Source: Lineus longissimus (taxonomy: Eukaryota; Nemertea; Pilidiophora; Heteronemertea; Lineidae). Taken from it: a stretch of 64,000 nucleotides of DNA. Shown here in pieces: positions 58,622 to 64,000 of the stretch. A model generated the notes under the pieces. That model ran no database searches, had not been told where the DNA came from, and saw nothing but the letters and a program-made list of their open reading frames with translations. The stretch is from NCBI RefSeq assembly GCF_910592395.1, contig NC_088326.1:4347001-4411000 (forward strand). The letters run 5' to 3'. A program made the translations under genes and the position numbers. The stretch's first letter is position 1. Every line of letters begins with the position of its first letter.

Positions 58622-58695
58622 CACTCGCTCGAGATAAATGAGTCGATCACTCGAGATAACCATCTCGATTTCTCGAGTAAAATATCTCGATTGTC
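58622..58695. repeat. CTCGAG/ATCTCGA cluster
   Basis: CTCGAG at 58628, 58650 and 58672, plus ATCTCGATT twice: closely spaced copies of the palindrome TCTCGAGA and its half-sites, 240 bp upstream of the DNAJC27 start codon. Confidence 0.6.
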
Positions 58696-58931
58696 TAAAA
58701 AATAAGTCAGATCAAGATTGTTAGTTATTAAATGTAACGTCCATTGATTGGGATATTTCAGAATTATTTTTTTTCGAATTGTTAAAAAGATCACGTACAC
58801 GGGAGAGTCCTTTCCCACCCACCATTAGACCATTCTATGGAACATGGGTAAAAAAAGTGTATGTTTCTGTATGTTTTAGGTCCGACCTTGACTTCGTAGT
58901 TGTTCGTCGTACGAGACACTCTTGCTCCTCC

Positions 58932-59006
58932 ATGGAACAACACAAGATGAAGAAGCAGAGCATTCGTATTAAGATTATCAGCATGGGGAATGCTGAGGTG
59001 GGGAAG
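58932..59006 (+). CDS. DNAJC27: DNAJC27 exon 1 (start, P-loop)
   Basis: 25 codons ending EVGK at donor AAG/gtaagt. The last 24 bases and the donor are followed by a second, almost identical copy (see 58983-59048). Confidence 0.93.
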
Positions 59007-62000
59007 GTAAGTAGAATGGGGAATGCTGAAGTGGGGAAGGTTGTAGAAAGTTAGAAGGCCTACGTCGTTCGTTAAAAATGTTGAATTTGTAATTGAATTT
59101 AAAAATGTCCAATTGCGGAAATACGTACAAGATATAAATTTAAACATTGCCGTTGTGTAGACTGTGTTATACAAATACTATGAATACCAAGTTTCAACAA
59201 ATTCGTATTCATAATAACAGCACTATGGCATTGTGTATTAGTGAATTACTATTTAACTTGACCACAAGTCATTACGAACAGTGTACCCATTTAAGAAGAT
59301 AGCATAGCCAGCATGGAGGTGGTGAAGGCAGATACTAAATTGATAGGTCAAGATAATTATAGACCAAGGTGTCAGCTTACGTAGAAGTGGGGAGGGTAAA
59401 TAGAGAGGTTGAGATATGTACCATGAAATCAGAATTAGTTGAATTTGAAATGCTGAAGTGCAAATTAGCAAAATACATGGAAGACGAATGGAAAAGAAGT
59501 TTTAAAAACCCTCTAAAAAAATGAAAAAGGGTCTGATGCTTGAATTCAATTTTTATTTGTTTACACCTTATCAGAATAGTAATCAGTATCTAAAAAATGA
59601 AATTGGGTTTCACAATTAACACACCACAAACCAGAACCATTAAGCTGGATTCTCCACAAGTTTCTCTCAAGGTAGGTCGGTACCCTTCCTTGATATTCAA
59701 ATCTTTTGCCAGTGTGCAACACAAGGTAGGGTGGCCAGCTATTTAAGGTAGGGTTGGCCTATAAAAAGCCTTTAAAAGGTCCAGAGCAAAGTAGGGTGGC
59801 TGCTTCCAAGGAAGGGTAGGCCGCCGTGACAAATGGCCTTGTGGAGAACATTGGTTTTAGTGTTTGATTGAGTGCCAATCATTTATTCAATGGCTGAACT
59901 ATTATCCTTATTTTTCATTTTCCAGAGCTGTATAATCAAAAGATACTGTGAAAAAAGATTTGTACATAAATATCTTGCCACGATTGGGATTGATTATGGA
60001 GTAACAAAGTAAGTTATACGAAAGAGAAAAATGTATTGTGTGGTTGTTCAAGATAAATTGATATTTTCAACATTTTGCAATTCGTTATCTTGTAAGATAT
60101 CGAATTGCAAAATGTTGAAAATATCAAAATAATGATAAACAATACAATAAAGATGTCGCTGCGAAAATCAGGGAATTTGTTATTCATGCGGGTCGACTGG
60201 TGTTACATCGTCTCCTGGGAAAATGATGTCACAACTAGTTAGCCAAAGGGAAGAAGCCTCATAGCCTAGTGGTTAACAGACTGCTGACTTCCACGGAAAA
60301 GGGCCCGGGTTTCGACCCCAGGGCGAGAACCCAGGATTGAATTTCTGGGTGAACTGCCTTGGCTTTCAAGGAACTTAATTTCCTGGCTCGTCACAGTCCT
60401 TTAGTTGAGAATGAAAAACTGAGGTTCCTTGTATTTGGTGTCTATGCCAGGGAAGGTTAAAGACCCCACCAAGTGAGAAACATGAGTAGCTTGCGTGGAC
60501 TCTACCTCTGGCTGCAGTCAGAGTCACGAAGCCAATAAACCCAATTGGCGCCAAACCGTGGATGGCACGGAAAAACGCTCATCCCTCCTCGGAGGAGTAA
60601 TACTCCCTGGAGAAAATATCCTCTAAGTGCAGAGCGAATGCTGAAGAAGAAGGACGCCGAAGTGAGAGTCATTAATTGCTTTTGTCAAAGAAATTCAAAT
60701 TATTTGTTCAGGAAAGTCTCCTCTGTAACAATTACAGTAGAACCTTTCTTAGTAGAGACCTCTCTATGAAGGACACCGTCTATTAAAGACAGCACTTTTC
60801 AGTCCGGAGGATGTTCTTGATAGAGAGGTTCTACTGTACGAACATACAGCAAATATATTGAGGACAAATACAGCAAAAATCAGATGCCATAAAATCATGA
60901 AATTATTACTGAAATGGTCTTATTTCTTCAGGGTGACAGTCAAAGATAAAGAAATCAAGGTGAACATATTTGATATGGCGGGACATCATATATTTTATGA
61001 GGTGAGGCAAGCTTTCAAAGGCCTTCACAGGTCATTAAAAATTTATTTGTTTTTGAATTTGAAAATTTCTAAATGCATTGACCAGCCAGACAAAAAATCA
61101 GCAAAAACAATCAATATCCTTTTCTGAAGATTGTAGTTCTTGATTCTTTGATTCTTGTACCTTATCTTAAGAAAAACCTTCCTACAGCCACAATCAGCAA
61201 AACTGTTAACTCAAGAGTCTTTATCTGCACACAGTTGGCTAAATTTGGTCAACAAAACTGTCTGGTTTGCCTATTCCTTAGTGCGGGAGCAACCCAGGGT
61301 CAAGGATGGTAAGCTGGCTTGTTTTGCCAGGCCGACTACTGGCCGAGGAGGGTTCCGTACGGGAAAAGGAGCAACCCAGGGTCAAGGATGGTAAGCTGGC
61401 TTGTTTTGCCAGGCCGACTACTGGCCGAGGAGGGTTCCGTACGGGAAAAGGAGCAACCCAGGGTCAAGGATGGTAAGCTGGCTTGTTTTGCCAGGCCGAC
61501 TACTGGCCGAGGAGGGTTCCGTACGGGAAAAGGAGCAACCCAGGGTCAAGGATGGTAAGCTGGCTTGTTTTGCCAGGCCGACTACTGGCCGAGGAGGGTT
61601 CCGTACGGGAAAAGGAGCAACCCAGGGTCAAGGATGGTAAGCTGGCTTGTTTTGCCAGGCCGACTACTGGCCGAGGAGGGTTCCGTACGGGAAAAGGAGC
61701 AACCCAGGGTCAAGGATGGTAAGCTGACTTGTTTTGCCAGGCCGACTACTGGCCGAGGAGGGTTCCGTACGGGAAAAGGGTATCACCTTATTCAGTAAAA
61801 TTGTACTCTTTCATTTCTAGGTGCGGAATGAGTTTTACAAGGACACACAGGGTGCGCTACTGGTGTTTGACGTGTCGGACCGGGCGAGTTTTGAAGCATT
61901 AGAGCACTGGTTAGGCGAGATGAGGAACGAGATTGGAAACCTGAGTGAGATGGAAAGCATTTTCTTCGTCGTCTGTGGAAATAAGGTAATGGTGGTTGTG

Positions 62001-63649
62001 CGTGTCACAAGATTGGAAACTTGAGTGAGATCGAGAATTAACCCTTCCTCCCTACTGCAGATTTTTTTGAAGTGTGCTATGCTTACAGTAATAAAGAGCA
62101 GTGCATCTATTCACTCTTTAAATATGCCTTTCTCCTTTTCAGACAGACAAAAAGCGGGAAGTTGACGAAGCAGAGGGCAGAATCTGGGCCGACAGCAAAG
62201 GCTTCCATTATTTTGAGTCATCGGCACAAACTGGGGATGGAGTGAATGAAATGTTTCAGGTAAAATCAGGTCGAGGCCACAACTGCACTTTCAGCAAGTT
62301 GATTGTTGACCCCAAATATTTAGACCACCCCATTTGCCAAATGTCAAGATTTATACAGTAATCGGGCAATGCATAAGCAGAAGCGTATATAAACAGTAGA
62401 ACCTCTGTATTAAGGACACCCTCGGGACTGACAAGTGCTGTCCTCAATAGAGAGGAGTCCTGATTAGAGAGGTCAAATTGAATGGAAACAACCAATGTGG
62501 GACCAAAACTAGTGTCCTTAATAGAGAGGCTGTCCCTAATAGAGAGGTGTCTGCTAAACGAATTTCCACTGTTTCTATCCAACAACAAGTCCACTGGGAG
62601 TCCACCAGTTACTGTACAGTACCTGCGCGAGTGATTTTTATTGCATGGACGTACGGAATTTTTGCTGTGACGATTGATAAAAATGTGGGAAATCTGCAAA
62701 CGAAATTGCTTGTTGCAGCAACAATTAGTTGAAATGAACCTGTTTGATGTTTGTCATACATTGCAGCGATGACTGATTTTTGTCACAAGCACAGGGATGA
62801 CTCCCGCAGACCAGCAATTTTTAGAGTGGAACATCTAATAAGAACTTGTATTTTAAGAGGTCTCAAAGTGTTAATCTTTATTGTACATTTTTTTTTTCAG
62901 GAATTATTTGAGGGTGTTGTATCCCTTGTCGAAACAGGAGGAAAGCGTCAGCCAATCACAACGCAGTTAGGATACACAAAAGAACAAGTTGACGCCATTC
63001 AGCGACTAAAAAATTCTAAAAATGATTATGAAAGACTTGGTCTTCCTTATGCGGCTTCAAAGTAAGTAACGACAATATGGGCTGAACTTGTGTTGCTGTA
63101 TGGTAACAAAATTCATCAGTAGTAGTTACAGTTGTGCTTCCACCTAGTAAATCCCTGTGTTTTTGGCGCTTCCACCTTTGAATTGCCGTGCTTCAATAGA
63201 CCCGTGTGTGCAAACCCCGTGTCTATTAGCCCTATCGAGCTCATGTGGAACTAAGACTAAGACTCAGGTGGAACAAAGACTAATAACTGGCCATATCCAG
63301 TTCCGAGCACGGTTTGTGGAGGTGCCTAGCTGATTTAGCAGTTCTAATAAGCCACGCCGGTTCATCCAGTAATACAATCCTAGGTTCTCCCCAGGATCGA
63401 ATTTGGCTATGAGGCTTCTCTTACGTGAATGTCGGTCAAAGTCAAGGGAGGCAGTTTATTTGTTGCCAATAAATTGACTGTAATTATTAATTTATTCAAT
63501 TACATCATTTTTTCAGGGAGGACGTCAACAAAGCGTACAGAAAGCTTGCGGTTATTTTACATCCGGATAAAAACGTCGCGCCAGGGAGTGAGGAGGCTTT
63601 CAAACTACTCGTGTCAGCCCGAACTGCACTACTGAAGAACTGCAGGTGA
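58932..63649 (+). CDS. DNAJC27: DNAJC27 (RBJ), Rab-like GTPase with J domain, complete, seven exons
   Basis: Seen: exons 58932-59006, 59926-60008, 60932-61001, 61821-61985, 62143-62259, 62901-63061 and 63517-63649 join in phase (0, 2, 0, 0, 0, 2) into 267 codons and TGA. P-loop GNAEVGKS (19-26), ATIGIDYG switch I, DMAGH (67-71) in place of DTAGQ, NKTD (130-133), SSAQTG (157-162), then a J domain (about 212-267) with HPD at 239-241. No C-terminal prenylation cysteines, as usual for this protein. Known: vertebrate DNAJC27 is about 273 residues with the same layout and is implicated in MEK/ERK signalling; the J domain should stimulate Hsp70 ATPase. The start was chosen by family length; the frame is open upstream to 58779. 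The stop is read through the potential donor CAG/gtgatg at 63646; family length favours stopping here. Confidence 0.95.
58983..59048 (+). repeat. 33-bp tandem duplication of P-loop codons and splice donor
   Basis: ATGGGGAATGCTGAGGTGGG + GAAGGTAAGTAGA (58983-59015) is followed by the same 33 bp with three changes. In the second copy the donor is GAAG/gttgta, weaker than the first copy's gtaagt. 33 is a multiple of three, so use of the second donor would add 11 residues and duplicate MGNAEVGK in frame. Confidence 0.9.
59049..59300. mobile_element. dispersed TTAAAGGGGTA element (copy 8, inverted)
   Basis: GAAGGCCTACGTCGTTCGTT to GAACAGTGTACCCATTTAAG, with AATACCAAGTTTCAACAAAT inside. It lies directly after the duplicated donor in DNAJC27 intron 1. 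Confidence 0.65.
59649..59850. mobile_element. inverted-repeat element, TTCTCCAC family (copy 2)
   Basis: TTCTCCACAAG at the left, CTTGTGGAGAA at the right: perfect ends. AAGGTAGGGTGGCC-type motifs inside match the copy at 11862. Confidence 0.75.
59926..60008 (+). CDS. DNAJC27: DNAJC27 exon 2 (switch I)
   Basis: Acceptor cattttccag, donor AA/gtaagt. 27 codons plus two bases: SCIIKRYCEKRF, then KYLATIGIDYGVT. Confidence 0.95.
60058..60127. repeat. 70-bp near-perfect palindrome
   Basis: Arms 60058-60091 and 60094-60127 are complementary over 34 bp with one mismatch (60085/60100) and a 2-bp centre. Arm core: TATTTTCAACATTTTGCAAT. It lies in DNAJC27 intron 2, 50 bp after the exon 2 donor. Confidence 0.92.
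60249..60550 (+). mobile_element. tRNA-headed SINE, near full length
   Basis: CATAGCCTAGTGGTTAACAG (A-box) and CCGGGTTTCGACCCCAGG (B-box and T-arm) are correctly spaced, followed by a body with GTGTCTATGCCAGGGAAGG and GTGGACTCTACCTCTGGC shared with 20761-20975. It ends near AACCCAATTGGCGCC. Confidence 0.7.
60735..60836. mobile_element. pogo-like MITE, short copy
   Basis: TA/CAGTAGAACCTTTCTTAGT at the left, ATAGAGAGGTTCTACTG/TA at the right; 102 bp, the centre is deleted. Confidence 0.85.
60932..61001 (+). CDS. DNAJC27: DNAJC27 exon 3 (G3 motif)
   Basis: Acceptor tatttcttcag, donor GAG/gtgagg. 70 nt: completes Lys53, then VTVKDKEIKVNIFDMAGHH. His71 replaces the Gln that Ras/Rab proteins use for GTP hydrolysis, as in other DNAJC27 proteins (from memory). 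Confidence 0.95.
61286..61777 (+). repeat. 82-bp tandem repeat carrying splice-site-like pairs
   Basis: Six almost identical 82-bp units in DNAJC27 intron 3. Each has GGATG/GTAAGC (donor-like) and, 22 bases on, TTGTTTTGCCAG (acceptor-like). From acceptor to the next donor is 60 nt. The near-absence of differences marks a recent expansion. Open frames through it are repetition artefacts. Confidence 0.93.
61821..61985 (+). CDS. DNAJC27: DNAJC27 exon 4
   Basis: Acceptor ttcatttctag, donor AAG/gtaatg; 55 codons: VRNEFYKDTQGALLVFDVSD through FFVVCGNK. The intron splits the NKTD guanine-specificity motif after NK. Confidence 0.95.
62143..62259 (+). CDS. DNAJC27: DNAJC27 exon 5
   Basis: Acceptor ctccttttcag, donor CAG/gtaaaa; 39 codons: TDKKREVDEAEGRIW through ESSAQTGDGVNEMFQ (G5 motif SSAQTG). 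Confidence 0.95.
62394..62571. mobile_element. pogo-like MITE (CAGTRGAACCTC family)
   Basis: CAGTAGAACCTCTGTATTAA at the left, ACGAATTTCCACTG at the right; 178 bp, in DNAJC27 intron 5. Confidence 0.82.
62901..63061 (+). CDS. DNAJC27: DNAJC27 exon 6
   Basis: Acceptor ttttttcag, donor AA/gtaagt; 53 codons plus two bases: end of the GTPase fold, linker (GYTKEQVDAIQRLKNSKN) and start of the J domain (DYERLGLPYAAS). Confidence 0.95.
63517..63649 (+). CDS. DNAJC27: DNAJC27 exon 7 (J-domain core and stop)
   Basis: Acceptor attttttcag; EDVNKAYRKLAVILHPDKN with the HPD tripeptide, ending ARTALLKNCR and TGA at 63647-63649. The vertebrate protein ends at the same place (LLKN plus two residues, from memory). 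No AATAAA is visible in the 350 bases that follow. Confidence 0.9.
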
Positions 63650-64000
63650 TGCACAATGATACTCAAATGTGATAAAAACAGTTGAACTATAATTAAGGAC
63701 ACATTGGGCTCAAAAGTGCTGGCCTTAATGGAGAGATTTCCCGATTACTGACGATGCTGGCTTTTGTGCACAATAGAGGATTTTACACCATCTCACTGAG
63801 ATTCTAATGCGTGATAGATTTCTGTGCACATAAACACGACATTTGAATTCTGTTTCAGAACTTTGAGGAATCTCACTTCCATCTGAATTTATATTCAGGC
63901 ATGTCATGAGAGTTTGGCTAATATTTATAAAAGACTAGTGAATGCTTTTACTTTAAATTCATGTACATTTACACCAGCCATGTCTGTAGAAAACTGTAGT
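63650..64000. other. DNAJC27 3' flank
   Basis: Probably 3' UTR. 63690-63740 contains a decayed half of the pogo-like MITE (AATTAAGGACAC, CTTAATGGAGAGA). No poly(A) signal seen before the window ends. Confidence 0.5.

Larger units (their letters stand above)
56273..58931. promoter_or_regulatory. divergent RIM / DNAJC27 promoter interval
   Basis: The two genes point away from each other, so this interval must hold both promoters and 5' leaders. It is richer in CG dinucleotides than the introns. Visible sites: CACGTG at 56770, TGACGTCA at 56807 joined to ATTGG (inverted CCAAT), CCAATCA near 56568. No clear TATA box at a fixed distance from either gene. A possible 5'-leader acceptor for DNAJC27 (tatgttttag) ends at 58879. 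Open frames of 60-90 codons here show no domain. Confidence 0.6.

Noticed and set aside
63646-63647. Splice donor after the last DNAJC27 codons (CAG/gtgatg)
   Set aside because: Reading through gives Arg then TGA, at the length expected for the family; a further exon is not needed, though not strictly excluded.

Overview
The window is animal nuclear DNA: AT-rich, with short exons bounded by GT/AG splice sites, long introns, and many short DNA transposons, SINE-like elements and minisatellites. Two protein-coding genes can be supported, both typical bilaterian genes. The repeats (tRNA-headed SINEs with a shared 3' body, TA-flanked and TTAA-flanked miniature elements, and a large element starting and ending in GCTCACC/GGTGAGCT) look like those of marine invertebrates such as echinoderms, hemichordates, amphioxus or molluscs. 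I cannot name the species.

Gene 1 (minus strand, 56272 down to the left edge) is the 5' half of a RIM-family gene (RIMS/unc-10 orthologue), the presynaptic active-zone scaffold. Five coding exons lie at 56272-56142, 36575-36359, 13289-12502, 8886-8192 and 344-133. Their splice phases agree at every junction and give one 681-codon frame: N-terminal Rab-binding helix, eight-cysteine zinc finger, long charged linker, and the conserved SLSSS / VEIESESVSEK / SEPQVKDSGIDT segment that precedes the PDZ domain. The PDZ and C2 exons lie beyond the left edge. Gene 2 (plus strand, 58932-63649) is a complete seven-exon DNAJC27 (RBJ) gene: a Rab-like GTPase joined to a J domain, 267 residues. The two genes are head to head, with 2.66 kb between their start codons. 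That interval holds a perfect CRE, an E-box and several palindromes.

The rest is intron. Roughly a quarter of the window is tandem arrays: more than twenty minisatellites with different units (17, 31, 34, 43, 48, 56, 66, 75, 80, 81, 82, 85 bp and others), nearly all in the RIM introns. Several have units that leave long reading frames open, but these frames are by-products of the repetition. At least seven families of short inverted-repeat elements are scattered through the introns. The commonest (TA-flanked, CAGTRGAACCTC ends) has eleven copies, and two of them have expanded internally into new minisatellites.

Layout: 133-344 RIM exon 5; 345-8191 intron 4 with the 17-bp and 31-bp arrays; 8192-8886 exon 4; 8887-12501 intron 3 with the 56-bp array; 12502-13289 exon 3; 13290-36358 intron 2 with many arrays and a candidate 57-nt mini-exon at 19207-19263; 36359-36575 exon 2; 36576-56141 intron 1 with the 66-bp and 85-bp arrays; 56142-56272 exon 1; 56273-58931 divergent promoter interval; 58932-63649 DNAJC27; then 3' flank.
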